A DNA stretch of 64,000 nt from Cristatella mucedo (taxonomy: Eukaryota > Bryozoa > Phylactolaemata > Cristatellidae), in contig WPIO01000004.1 in the NCBI GenBank assembly GCA_009760855.2, forward strand, positions 12,100,501 through 12,164,500, given 5' to 3'. A program made the position numbers and the translations under genes. Numbering within the stretch: position 1 is the first letter of the stretch; every line of letters begins with the position of its first letter. The notes beneath the pieces were generated by a model. It made no database searches. It was not told where the DNA came from and saw only the letters and a list, made by a program, of their open reading frames with translations. Of the stretch, positions 23,285 through 34,700 are shown in pieces.

Positions 23285-23680
23285 CACCCCCTGGTCAAGT
23301 CGGCCAACTTTTGCCTGCGCAATATGAAAAAGTCGGGCTTTCTTTGACAAGGAACTACAGCTAAGCTGGTCAATGAATTCATGACATCCCGATTAAACTT
23401 CTGTAACTCACTGCTCTCCGCACGTCTTCTTGCCTGAGTCATAGGACACTTACAGTCGGTGCAAAACTCGGCAGCTAGACGTTTCTGTCGTATATATGGC
23501 AACAGCCTCATAACACCTCCGGGCCTTCCCCCCCCCCCGATCTGAACCAACTCCCCATAAAGCTTTACGCTGCCTTCAAGATGCCGTCTCTTACCTTTCG
23601 GCCCCTCCATTCACTTGCTTCGGCCTACATTAAAAAGCCTTTTTCCTATCAAACCTCCGGTCGTACCAACCTCTGATTCT
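23285..23680 (+). mobile_element. L2-type LINE fragment
   Basis: On the + strand the text gives LVNEFMTSRLNFCNSLLSARLLA, then LQSVQNSAARRFCRI in pieces, matching the conserved 'CNSLL ... QNSAARLV' block of L2-type ORF2. A poly(C) run of 11 lies at 23528-23538. Stops interrupt the frame. Confidence 0.75.
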
Positions 23681-23696
23681 TACCCAGCTCGCTTGG

Positions 23697-24235
23697 ATAA
23701 TAATAATAATAATAATGTACTTGATAAAGCGCCCCCAGAGAACTCAATCTCTTTCTAGGCGCTTTACATTTGCTGCAAAGGGAAATGCAATTAAATGGTA
23801 AGTAAAATCCTGCTTGAAAAACAAACAAGATGAATAACATGGTTAGGGGTGACATGCACAGGGTCAGAATGCAAATGTGGTTAGTGGCAGCATGCACGGT
23901 GTCAGCACGCATAAGCACGTGAAGGACGAATCACAGGGACCCACTAAATGCTGTCCTAAATAGGTGCGTTTTTAAGTTCCTTTTAAATGTGGTCAGGTCA
24001 GGGGATGTTCTGACGCAGGTCGGGAGGGAGTTCCAGGCTTTGGGAGCATACGAACTAAATGCACGGTCTCCAAAGAATTTAAGATTTGTACGAGGTATTT
24101 GTAGACTGTTGGATTCCGAAAAGCGGGTGGTACGATGCTTGGCCTGATGGGGAGTATGTCGGAGAGATAGGCTGGAGCCATAGAATGAAGGTACCTAAAA
24201 GAGAGCGACAAAACCTCTGTCCATTACTAACTCAA
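23697..24235 (-). mobile_element. L2-type LINE 3' half (family A)
   Basis: An AATAATAATAATAATAATG tract starts the + strand, with the reverse of the AAAGCGCC tail after it. The minus-strand frame 23993-24211 reads SLSFRYLHSMAPAYLSDILP and then LVRMLPKPGTPSRPASEHPL. It is nearly the same as the copy at 44945-45645 but in opposite orientation. Confidence 0.9.
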
Positions 24236-25164
24236 AACTCCCTCGGGGACCGCGCTTACTAATTTACTAAGCTCCCAAGCCTTTAGCTCTCAACCGGCTG
24301 ACATGACCTCTCTTCCTTATTTGGTGGCATAATTATGACGCCTTAATGTCGGCCTTCATTCAGTGGATTAAGCAGTTCTCGACGGCGCTTCCATCGCCCC
24401 GCCTGCCGGCGGACCAATTGAATAATACACCCGTGTTCCCTTTGAAGATCATATCCTTCCTCTATGATAGGCTAAGCGGCCAACACTCACCCCGGCGTCC
24501 TGATTACGTAGTATATTAAGTTATTTGTCCTTCGAAGCTCTTCGGTCACTGTGAAGTAATTACTGGACGGATATACTGACTCAAGGTAGTACCTACATAA
24601 ACTGAAAGGTGCATCGTACTGGCTTGTCAGATTTAGGTCGACTAACTGCTAGATGGTAGGGTCATAGGCTGCAGGGTCAAGGGCTCAACTGGCCGCTGAA
24701 ATTCGGACAACGCGAGGCACGACTGGCCGGCCTGGTCGTAGGATAGTTACCTTTCGGCAGAGTATCCAGCAAGTACTGCACTTCTGCTAAAACGCTACGC
24801 AAGTATTTTATTATAATTAATATCAATATTATAATTGTAAGAACACTTTTATTTTAGTTTATCCCTGCAGACGTTACGCCACGATGAACTTCGTCCGCAG
24901 TGCGGCAGCTGCTTCTTTTACGCGCATCGGAGGAACGAGCTTCCGGATGCATTGGCTAGCACATGTCAAGTTTCCGCAATAATCTGACACATTTCTCGCA
25001 AACTTCTGTGAAGCCTGCCCAGCTGCTTCGCGCGCGATTCTCGCGCAATCCCGAGCAAATAGCCGAGCTAGCGCCTGGCTCGTAGCGCTGCGCCGGGGCG
25101 CTCGCTCTGCTCGGCCCAGGTCTACAGTCGGAACTTGCGGCGAGCTTTGACCTTTCACCTCTCG
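24236..25164. other. No recognisable gene
   Basis: A minus-strand frame of 98 codons (24874-25170) is Ala/Arg-rich with a short Cys-containing stretch, and I cannot assign it. The rest shows nothing. Confidence 0.35.
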
Positions 25165-25260
25165 CTGCAATCTTACTCGAACCCGCGAGAGCTCCTTGGC
25201 CGCTATATAAATGAAGCTGCTGAGTCAGTAGAACTTTAATATTTTATTTACGCTCTTTTA
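25165..25260 (+). mobile_element. SINE S2 3' tail
   Basis: Contains a possible B-box remnant (CTCGAACCCGCGAGAG) and then GGCCGCTATATAAATGAAGC and TGCTGAGTCAG, the S2 3' end. The head is lost or diverged. Confidence 0.6.
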
Positions 25261-25870
25261 AAAGAGCTAGCAACATCACTGGCGTCGGAACTTGCAGTGA
25301 CCTCCTTTCGGCGACATTAAATAACAGTCGAAAAGACACCGGCTTTTGCCGCCGCTTAGGAGCTTCCTAGACCTGGTCTTGTACGTTTTTTTCAGCCGCG
25401 TGCATACAACTCTACCGGTACATTATGTTAATGGGCTTCCAGCTTGCACGCCCCGAAGGTCAAAGTCCGAAGCTGAGCTCAGCTTGTCCTTGCGCGTGCA
25501 TTTATTCGTTTCTGCAAGTCACTAAAGTAGGTATAAACTACAGAGATAGGTACCCGTGACGAGACGGCTTAGAATACCGAAATGCCCATATACAAAGCAG
25601 AACGCAGGGGCCAAACGGACAAGTGCTTGAAGCAGCTTTTACAGCGGCGGCCATCGTCACTGATTGGTCAAGCGATGTGTCACACTCAATGATCGAGCAC
25701 AGCGCTTGACTATCGATGTCGTGCAGTACGCGTTAAGCAGCCATCGGCCTAGCGATGGAGTCGATTGCAGCTGAAGCCTTAAGCGCAGAATACAAGCGAA
25801 CTGTGCGTAGAATGCCCATTTCTGTCCATACGGTATAGCGCCATTTACTCTTGACCTGATGTATCGCGTT
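25261..25870. other. No recognisable gene
   Basis: No coding or repeat signal that I could support. Confidence 0.4.
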
Positions 25871-25874
25871 CAAA

Positions 25875-26360
25875 TTAGCCTATCTTTCAGATATACTACC
25901 CCATTAGGCAAAGCATCGTACCACTCGCTTTTCGGAATCCAACAGTCTAGAAATACCTCGTACAAATCTTAAATCCTTTGGAGACCGTGCATTTAGCTCG
26001 TATGCTCCCACAGCCTGGAACTCCCTCCCGACCTGCATCAGAACATCCCCTGACCTGACCACATTTAAAAGGAACTTAAAAACATACCTATTTAGGACAG
26101 CATTTAGTGGGTCCTTGTGATTCGTCCTCGATGTGCTTATGCGTGCTGACACTGTTCATGCTGCCACTAACCACATTTGCATGCTGACCCAGTGCATGTA
26201 ACCCCTAACCATGTTATTCATCTTGTTTGTTTTTCAAGCATGATTTTACTTACTATTCTATTGCGTATCACTTTGCAGCAAATGTAAAGCGCCTAGAAAG
26301 AGATTAAGTTCTCTGAGGGCGCTTTATCAAGTGCAATATTATTATTATTATTATTATTAA
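25875..26360 (+). mobile_element. L2-type LINE 3' end (family A)
   Basis: The text follows the 45.0-kb copy closely from the SDILPH-like segment, through AATCCTTTGGAGACCGTGCA and TGGAACTCCCTCCCGACCTG, to AAATGTAAAGCGCCTAGAAA. It ends in a TTATTATTATTATTATTATTA microsatellite. The frame is interrupted, so it is a dead, 5'-truncated copy. Confidence 0.9.
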
Positions 26361-26399
26361 ATTCTTTAGGTAGTAAAACTAATCTCGGCCGCTCGATAC

Positions 26400-28940
26400 C
26401 GCCAATGGTGTCACTGTGCGGAAAGGCTGCTAGACGGCGTTCCTTCGATACAGTATTTCAGGCGACGGCTCGATGAAATGCGTTACGCTACACTATCACC
26501 AAGTGCTCGTCATGCGACTTGTGTCGGTTGCCTGCACACGGTCTTGGGCAAACTTGCCGCTTTGTGACGCTCCATTCGCCATTTTGCCGAAGTGAGTTCT
26601 CCGGTAGTATTGTGCCGGCGCTCCCGGGCGCCGCTTTTATTTTCGTCAGCCTCGAAAGCGCACGCTCGACCGACGTAAAGTCTCTACACACTGAACTGAC
26701 GCGCATCGAGCCTCTCTGGTTTCTAGTGGCGCGCACGGCAAGCGCGATACTCTGCAGCGAGCTCGCGAAGCATAAAGCAGACCGCCACTCGTAGCGATTG
26801 GCAAAACGCAAAGCTACAAAGGATTGTCGATCTCGAGCGTCCCATCTCAAAACGACAGATACGGCTCTCGTCGCCTTGCGCCGCCGACGGTCGGGTCGTA
26901 GGTCGTCCGCAACGAGCGCTCATGGAGCGGCGGCGGCGGCGGCCGCCGCCGCAGCTTCGCTCGATTGCTCGCAGCGTTCAGGCTCAGCGACTGCCGGTGT
27001 GCTTGGCTTATCTCTTCTTGCAAGATCCTACGCGTGCGTCAGGTGCTCGACTGACGACTTGGGCGGAAGCGCGCCTAATGGGTCACTCGGCGATAGCCCG
27101 TATATCTTTTTTTGGGTATCTTGCCAGAGACGGATTATGGAAGAACAATAACATACAGCCGCCCGCCCAGACAACGGCGGCTGGCATGGAGCCAAGGCAT
27201 TTAGTTGTGGTAACTACCGGAGCAGCATTGTGCCGCTGTTGTAGTACGCACTGTGAACGGGTGCCGCGGGTCGGATCGATCGCGCTATTTAACAGCAGTC
27301 CGCTGGAGTCCTGCAGAGGCGCGAGTAATGTTCGCGACTCCTAAGTAAGTCGTATTTGTCATTTGTGCTGCGCGCACACTTCGAACGTTCGGCGGTACAG
27401 CGGTGCAGCGGTTCAAAACCGAGCGCAACCGAAATGGCGCCCAGCTGGCGTCGGCAGACACTGCGGCGAGCGCTGAGACTAGCCAGCCAGTCAGCATGTG
27501 CGTTCGCCTCGATGCAGCGCGGGACATAATTACGGCACGACTTTTACTTAGACAGACATCTGCGTATGCCGTCAAGCTTCGCGCTCAGCTTTTTTGAGGC
27601 TGCGTGGAGTAGGCCTAGGATACAGAGCGTAGCAGCCAAAACGTCGCTACTGGTTTCCACGTGGCGCGGCGAGGACCGTCGCACGCAGCGTCGTTCCTCG
27701 CTGAGGCTCGCGGCCGCGCTGCTCTATCTCCCGCGGACTGGTGCGGTCTCGCTAGAGCGCCGGCCGTCAAGCGGCAGCTCAGCGCGGGTATCCGGCGCGT
27801 CCGACCGCTGTAGCGCCACCAGCCGGCGGCTTTTTGGAGTCGCAGACGTTTCAGTACCACCTTTACATCAAAAATAAATAAAAATTAGTAACGAGACCAG
27901 GATAGTCTTGAGTGTATTACTCAGCAGAATGGGGGCGACTCGAGTGTAATCGACCACGTCTCGTGTTTCCACGTCAGGCGTGCGAGCTTTGGGTGGCGTG
28001 ATGGGGCGGTGGCTGTGAATGGTGCCGTTCCCGTGGTTGTACTGACTCCCCCACCGATTCTAGCGGCAACTCTTTAGCCCGAGAAGCGCTATTAAGAAAA
28101 GGTTGAAGCATAATAATATTGTTTGTTTTTAATTTTCAATAATTTTGTCTATTATATGCAGGAACTTCTGTATTGTTAAGACTTATTGATGAGTAGAAGT
28201 ACCGGGGAGGGCGTTGTTCGTCTCCCGACGAACCGTTTTTTACTATGAGTAGTGTGGTCATCAACCGCGGCGCGGCGTTCGGGTGGTGGTGGCTACGGGC
28301 GAGCGGGCGAGCGTTTAAATGTGCGTGGTTATTTTCCGCAGAGTATCCGGAACCAGCAAACTGCTGACATGGTGGAGTCTGCCGGCGACCGCAACCCTAC
28401 TGCTACTGCTAAGTCGCAGCGCTGTGGTTTTCACCGCCGGCGTACCTACTTCAGGTGGGTCCCGTCAACGGACGGTGTGCGTGGCATCCCGCTAGCCGTC
28501 GGCCGCGACCGCGCCATCTGGTTTTGTCCGCGCCGCTCGTCTTGCACCAGTGACGCCCGACTGCACTGAGCTCGCTCCGCCGAGATCTCTATGCTCCGCC
28601 GCCGCCCCATTTGGCCTACCTACCTACCTAGCCACTGGCGCACGCCGGTCGGAGGACCAGGCTGCTAGCTGCTCAAGCGGTCGTTGTCTTTATCTGACGG
28701 TGCGCGTGTGCAGCGCCGCACGTGAGAACTGCATCGCTTTCCAGGCACTGTACACGAAAACAGCACCGAAAGTAGTCCAACTCTTTGCTAACGCCTCCAC
28801 CGGTTAGATGCCGGGCGCGCCAGCAGTCGTGCTTAGGTAACGGCCGCTCGATCAATGGACGGCGGTAGGCTCCGGCGCCGACGGAGCCGTTGCCGCCGCT
28901 GCCAATGAGTGGTTGTGTGAGAAACCGCGCCGTCATTAAA
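26400..28940. promoter_or_regulatory. CpG-rich region upstream of the receptor gene
   Basis: CpG-dense stretches occur at about 26530-27080, 27360-27860 and 28250-28900, including a GGC repeat near 26930-26955. Multiple open frames overlap on both strands and none resembles a known domain. Lying upstream of the receptor gene on the same strand, it is a reasonable place for that gene's missing promoter and first exon, but no signal-peptide exon could be identified. This is inference from position and composition. Confidence 0.35.
28369..28455 (+). CDS. Candidate first coding exon, low confidence
   Basis: An ATG in good context (GACATGG) opens a frame that runs 29 codons to a donor-like TTCAG|GTGGGT at 28455. 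The peptide begins MVESAGDRNP and is polar, without a signal peptide. It therefore does not look like the start of the downstream receptor. It could belong to another transcript or be chance. Confidence 0.15.
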
Positions 28941-29099
28941 ACTTTTATTATTATAAGACACCCTGTAAGATTACCGTGTAAGGTAACGATTCGTGTCGTC
29001 GCTCGGCAACGCTTGACGCGTCAAAACTTCCTCACGCGGAGCCACCGACTTAGAAACACCGCGACAAGGTTTTCTTTACGTGCTTCTCAAGGCCGCTGA

Positions 29100-29650
29100 A
29101 TAAGTTAGCGCCACACTGGAGACAGTCTCATCTATTTCGCACTCAAGCCTGTGCATCTTTCGGTGTGCATTCGATATCCAGCCATCTCTTGCGAAGCCAA
29201 GATTAAGTGAGTGAGGAAGCCAGTCTTGCGAGTATGATTTAATTATCAGGCTGCAACACGGCTGCAAAGGATGCGTCACAGTAGTCTATTAGTAGTCTAG
29301 TAGTCTCAGTAGTATGTAGGTAATTACACAGCAGAGAGAAGAAGTCGTTGCCTGACAATTGTGGCAGTGAGAGCTCCACAGTCCTAGAGCGGCAGAGCAA
29401 AAAGAAAAAGCTTCTGTCGCCAACAGAGTCTGGATGAAAGGTTGGACGAGCCTTAGTCCATTGCCTCATTTGAGTACCTGAGTGCACGAGGAGGCTGAAC
29501 CGCAGGAGTGGCAGTTCAGATAGGTGCGAAGGAGCCATGCCAGGGTGGGCTTTGTGGGTCGAAAAAAGAATTGTCCTATGTATATGTCGCTCTATGGGCA
29601 ACAAAACGCAGGTGTGCTCCTACTTCGAGCAAGTAGTCTCCAATCGGCCA
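29100..29650 (-). mobile_element. L2-type LINE fragment (family B)
   Basis: A minus-strand frame (29239-29604) has HKAHPGMAPSHLSELPLLRF and then VGDRSFFFLLCRSRTVELSL. This corresponds to 'ARHGLAHSYLAELLHQF ... GDRSFSSAGPRLWNSLP' of the 42.8-kb copy. It is degraded by substitutions. Confidence 0.7.
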
Positions 29651-31593
29651 ATGCCAGCAACTGGTCCGGTAATTACTAGATACCAGTGGGGTCACCTTTC
29701 CATGCGCGACCTTTTTAGGTCATCTGTCAATCAGCCCAATTTAAGCTGCAATGCCAAAACTGGAGCAAAACACATATAGATCTTGTCACTTATAGGTCGT
29801 GTCATTGTAGGTTCCTTCTTCTTTTGATTCAGTTACAGTTATTTGAAGAACTTACTCCTCAGGCACCTCCCGAGTACCACCCGATCTTCTGGCCTTTAAC
29901 TAGCTGCAGATCCTTTGCACCGTCAGCCTTTTTGCACCTAAAAGCCTAAAAGTTCGACTAAACTGAACTTCTCATCGCTCCCGCCAGCGACTGATATTGA
30001 GGCATACATTGACCTGGATGGCATTCAAGGCAAAGCTAAAAATCATTCGCTTTCCTCAAGGCATTTGCTCCTGAGATGAAAGTTTGTGTTGCTTTTGTGG
30101 GTTGCAGTTGTGCTAGTTATCTCTAATCGGTCGGCTTACTTCTTGTGCTAGTTATCTCTAATCGGTCGGCTTACTTCCTTTCCGCCCCAAGTATAGTGGG
30201 GCCTGTGGTGACGTGGCAGCAGCTATTCACTCCCTCAACATGCATTAATACGACAGTCGTTCTTTCAAAAATTTAACAGACTTCAATGCCCGGTCACCTC
30301 TGTAGGAGCAGCATGTGTCATGAATTTTCACAAATCCTGCAAGATAGTTAGACCATTCCAAAAGCTCGTAGAAGCAATCGCCTCGTGAGGAACTGTGCTG
30401 CAATACATACTGCAGAAGTTAAATTTTTTATTTGCAGGATGCTGGCAGGTTTGCTAATTTAGTTTGGGACTTCATTGCAGCTACAGCCCACGTATGCATA
30501 GCGTGCACTTGCACGAGTGCGCGCATGCATGCGCGTGTGCTCTCTCCTACCTTTGGCTCGGTCAAAGGTCTGCTGGACCTAGAGAGGCTGCTGCTGCTCC
30601 ATATCGACCGACTGGAATTTCCGGTCGAAAGAGAAAGTTTGGTATGGCTGACCAAGCTTGTAAGCAACAATGCATTTTGTAGAAGCATTAAGCTACTAAG
30701 TTGTTGAAGCAACTTGGGCAGCTAGAGCAGAAGCATCAGCGCTGCCACCGAGTATTGTGGCTGGCTAGTGAGCTAGTGGGACTTCCTTTAGGCCCAATTA
30801 GTCGCTAGTTTTTGCACTCCCGACCGTCACCAGGTTCGTGGAGGAAGGAGGCAGCATAGACTTGCTCTCACCCACTCTCGGCAGCACTGGGCCGGTGATA
30901 AGTGAGACCGTGAGCAGCCACCACGTCGTCGTCAGCTCGAGCTCGGTTGCTTCCTTTACAGCACCCACCATGCAAATGTCTTTTTCATTATTGTTATTAT
31001 TTGCCTGACGTACAGTGTTGAGCATTTTTGCCATTCATCTGCCAGTGGGCATAAGCGATTTAGTCTCGTGTTTACTTCAAAACTTTCCATGCCCGCTAGC
31101 TAGCTCCTGCTGGCCAATGTCACGCAAGGGTCATCGGTGGCCAGTGTGTATCGACTGCTGTTGACGGCTGCAGCCACACTCGACCCACCTACCAAGGTCG
31201 TTTAAGCTTATTTGTGAGCAGCCAGCGATTGCCATCAGCCTGGAGGCCTCGAAAGGACCTCCTGAGCTGTAGTGGGCCGGATCCTGTATGATCCGGATAG
31301 ACAGCCGCCCAGCCTCCCATCCCAGATTCTCTTTAGATTCTCCCAGATCTTCAGCCTCTATTCGTCAGAGCGTGACTACTCAGCCGGCTTGCCCATCGGG
31401 ATCACTCAGAGATCCGGGAGCTGGATGAGCTGCTGCTGCTGCAGCAGCTGACCGCAAACCGCACTACCGAATCTTAGCTTCTTCTGATTTATGGCCAGTG
31501 CATACTGCCTCCTGCAGCCTCCGAGCCTTCTGCACACCAACCATCCATACCCTCCCCCCCCCACTCTTAGCCTTCCCTTTCATGACGTTGCAG
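29651..31593. other. Upstream flank or intron of the receptor gene
   Basis: No exon with class A repeat cysteines or a signal peptide was found here. A 35-bp tandem duplication lies at 30108-30177. The sequence may be a long 5' intron of the receptor gene. Confidence 0.4.
30108..30177. repeat. 35-bp perfect tandem duplication
   Basis: TTGTGCTAGTTATCTCTAAT begins each of two adjacent identical 35-base copies (30108-30142 and 30143-30177). Confidence 0.95.
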
Positions 31594-31728
31594 GAGCATG
31601 CCAGGCCGATGCCTATCAATGCAAGGATGCTGCCCGGCCGGGGCAGACCAGCTGCATTCCAAGGCAACTAGTGTGCGACCAAGCTTGCAACTGCAACGGG
31701 TGTGACGACGAAAGTCCGGCCATGTGTA
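31594..31728 (+). CDS. Receptor exon a: divergent class A repeat
   Basis: Acceptor TTGCAG before 31594 and donor GTAAGT at 31729, entry and exit phase 1. It encodes ACQADAYQC ... [10 protein letters not shown] ... CDDESPAMC. It has eight cysteines rather than six, with an extra pair in DQACNCNGC. The usual DCxDxSDE calcium motif is altered, so the fold or calcium binding may differ. Confidence 0.85.
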
Positions 31729-34700
31729 GTAAGTAAGCCGGCGCCTTCCCCTCCGGCAACTAGTGTGCGTCGTCACGTGGCTGCTGCCTTGCCGTGACTG
31801 ATAGATAAACAACACAAAGCAGCTCCGATGGTGCTGCAGCACCCGCTGAGAGCGGTCGAAAAATTATGCAATCCGCTTTATTTAAGCAAAATATCGACTG
31901 GAAATAGGTGGCACAAAGCTCGAATTTTGAGTTAATGCAACCATCTAAATTCATTCCTGTGCGATCGTGAGCATTCACATGCAAATGGGCTCCAAAGAAG
32001 CTGACCACTACATAGACACAGTTAAGTGGCCGTGAGACCCTCTAATTTGCATATTAAACTGCACTACTGTTAAGTGTACTCACAAAACTTTGTGCCATTG
32101 CACGCATTCTCATGATATCCACTACAGCGCCCTTCAGTAAACAGCCTCATTTATATAGCTGCAGACTAGGCTTAACGGCTATCACCACTGCTTGCAGTAG
32201 GCAGTAAAGGATCTCCCAATGCAGAACTCGACCCCACGACCTAGGTCGAGAAAAGCAGGCATCTTACCCCATGGGCAAAGATCTAACCATTTAACCCAGG
32301 GTCGCCGTTGAAGGATTTTGGTGTTAGCCCCTGTGGCCGCGGTCCATTGTATGAGAATGCACAAACCGTGGCGAGGCATTGTTCTGGCTACACGTGACTA
32401 ATGGTGCAGTTTGATATATGATCCAAGTTGGAGCTTCGTGCAATCGATTTCTTGTGGATTTGTGGTGATGGACTGCCGTGGTTTCCAGCATCTTCTGAGC
32501 CCATTTACACGAGAATTTCCGAGAGGGAAATGGCGTGACATTAGGCGGTAGGTTACAACAACCGTGTACTACAGCATTAACTTGAAATTCGAGCTTTTCT
32601 CCTGCGGTTTCCGATCGATTTTAGTTCAATGAAGAATGAATATCGCTAATTCGTCGAACCTGCTTCCGCCCCCTTTTCCGAAACCCAACTCCCTTCCTCT
32701 GCTCCTTCTGCTGCTGACAAACGAAAATTTAGCACATGCATGAGGACGGTCGTGCTGCCTGCCGCTCGATTTGGTTGTCTTTCTCCCCACCCACAGGCAA
32801 CCGGACATGCGCCGCCACCGAATTTGCATGCGGCAACGGTCAGTGCATCGATCAGGCATGGCATTGCGACGGTCAGACGGACTGCGCCACCCGCGCCGAC
32901 GAGTCGACCAGCTGCGGTGAGTGTCGCTGCAGCCCCACCACGCCCCGGCAGATAGTAGGCAGCTCATGCGAAACTGCCCGGCTCTCCCTCGGTGAGTCGT
33001 CCCCTCTGCCCGGAAGTCGCCCACTGCTCGCGAAGTCGAGCTCGAGCCCGTCGACGGTTTTCGAATGATGACCCTTCAACCTTCACGGCTCGCGTGCAGG
33101 AGAGGCGTGTCCCGTCGGCCAGTTTCGGTGCAAGGACGGCTCGCGATGCGTCGACTCAAAGTGGAAATGCGACGGCGAGGCCGACTGTCCGGACGGCTCG
33201 GACGAGCAGCAGTGCGCTTTGGCGCCGCCGCGGCCCACCGTCAGTTCGTGCGCGCCCGACCGGTTCCGCTGCAAGGATAGCTCCAGCTGCCTGTCGCTGC
33301 GCTGGGTGTGCGACGGCGAGAAGGACTGTCTCGGTGAGCTCGCGCGCCGCTGCACGCTTGCCCGTGCGAGCGTCCGTCCTTGGCCGTCGGCTGCTGCGTG
33401 CGTTGCTGAGTCGAGTCGCAGCCGAGTCTTGCTGACGCTGCAGGCTCTAGCCAGCGGTGGAGGCGATGCGTATTTGCTGACAATGAGAGCTGTCTCATCG
33501 CGTTGCAGACGGCAGCGACGAGTCGCAGTGCAGTCGACAGTCGACAGCAGCCGCTGGCGGCGTCGTTGGCTCACGCCCAGGCCTGCGGTGCACTTCGCAC
33601 GAGTTCGCATGCACCTCGGGCAGATGCATACCTCTCATACTTCGCTGCGACTCGGCCGAGTAAGTGAGGCCGCCTGGCCAGCAGCGCAGCTCGGTGTGGC
33701 GCAGGGGGGGGGGAAGTAGGAAGTGCGGCGACTGCACTATGTAGCGATTCTGCCCTTTCTGCCTTGCTGCTCTTTTCTGTGGCGAGGTCTGTCGTTCGTC
33801 GGCCTACACGCAGGCAGGCAAAGGCTGAAAGAAGGAGGTCGAGCCGTCTGATTCGTCAGTCTTTCTTGAAAAGGCGCGCATTCTGAGCTCGCTCTCCTTC
33901 TGCCACTCCCTTCTGTCATTTCTGCATAAGGGATCGGCTGGGACGGAACCTGTAGGACTTCGAAGGCCAATAACTATGACTCAGTTTAAAATTTTTTTAA
34001 GTCCATCAGTCTTGTGTCACATTGGTCCCTAGAGTGAGGGGTCGATGCATCCGGTATGTAAACCGGCGTGCTCCGAAAGCAAACATGCGAACTCTCTCCC
34101 TGTCTGTCGTGGTGCAACTAACTAACTAGGTCGTTTCTTACCGTGTCCCTCGACCAGTCCATGTGTGCCCAGTACCTTGCCCCCCTCCCATAGCCCAGCG
34201 GTAAGGAGCTTGCACTGTTAGACCCAGGTCGCGGGTCGGGTTCTGCAGCAGGCGTTCCTTTGTTTCCCACTGCAAGCGACTGGCGGCGGTAGCCCCAAAG
34301 GTTCATCTGTGGCTATATAAATGAGGTCGTAGGATCAGCCAACCTTAACTTTGCCTTTCCCTTTCGGGCGCTGAATGGCCAGCTCCAGCTAGCTGGCCTT
34401 TCAGCACCTGGTGGGAGATGCCACTGCTACTGCTGCTGCCGCAGCCGAGCTCTATCAACCTTCTATCGGCTCTTCGTTGCAGCGACTGCAACGACAACAG
34501 CGACGAAGTCAACTGTACTTGCTCCACTGGACAGTTTGCGTGCACACTTCGCCACCAGTGCATACCGAGCAGGTTCCGCTGCAGCGGACAGCAGGAGTGC
34601 GAAGACGGCACGGACGAGCTAGACTGCCCTGCACCGGCCGGAGGCCAGCGGCCACCGACTACCGTCACGTCGGCTACAGCTGGTAGGCTTGCCTGCATCT

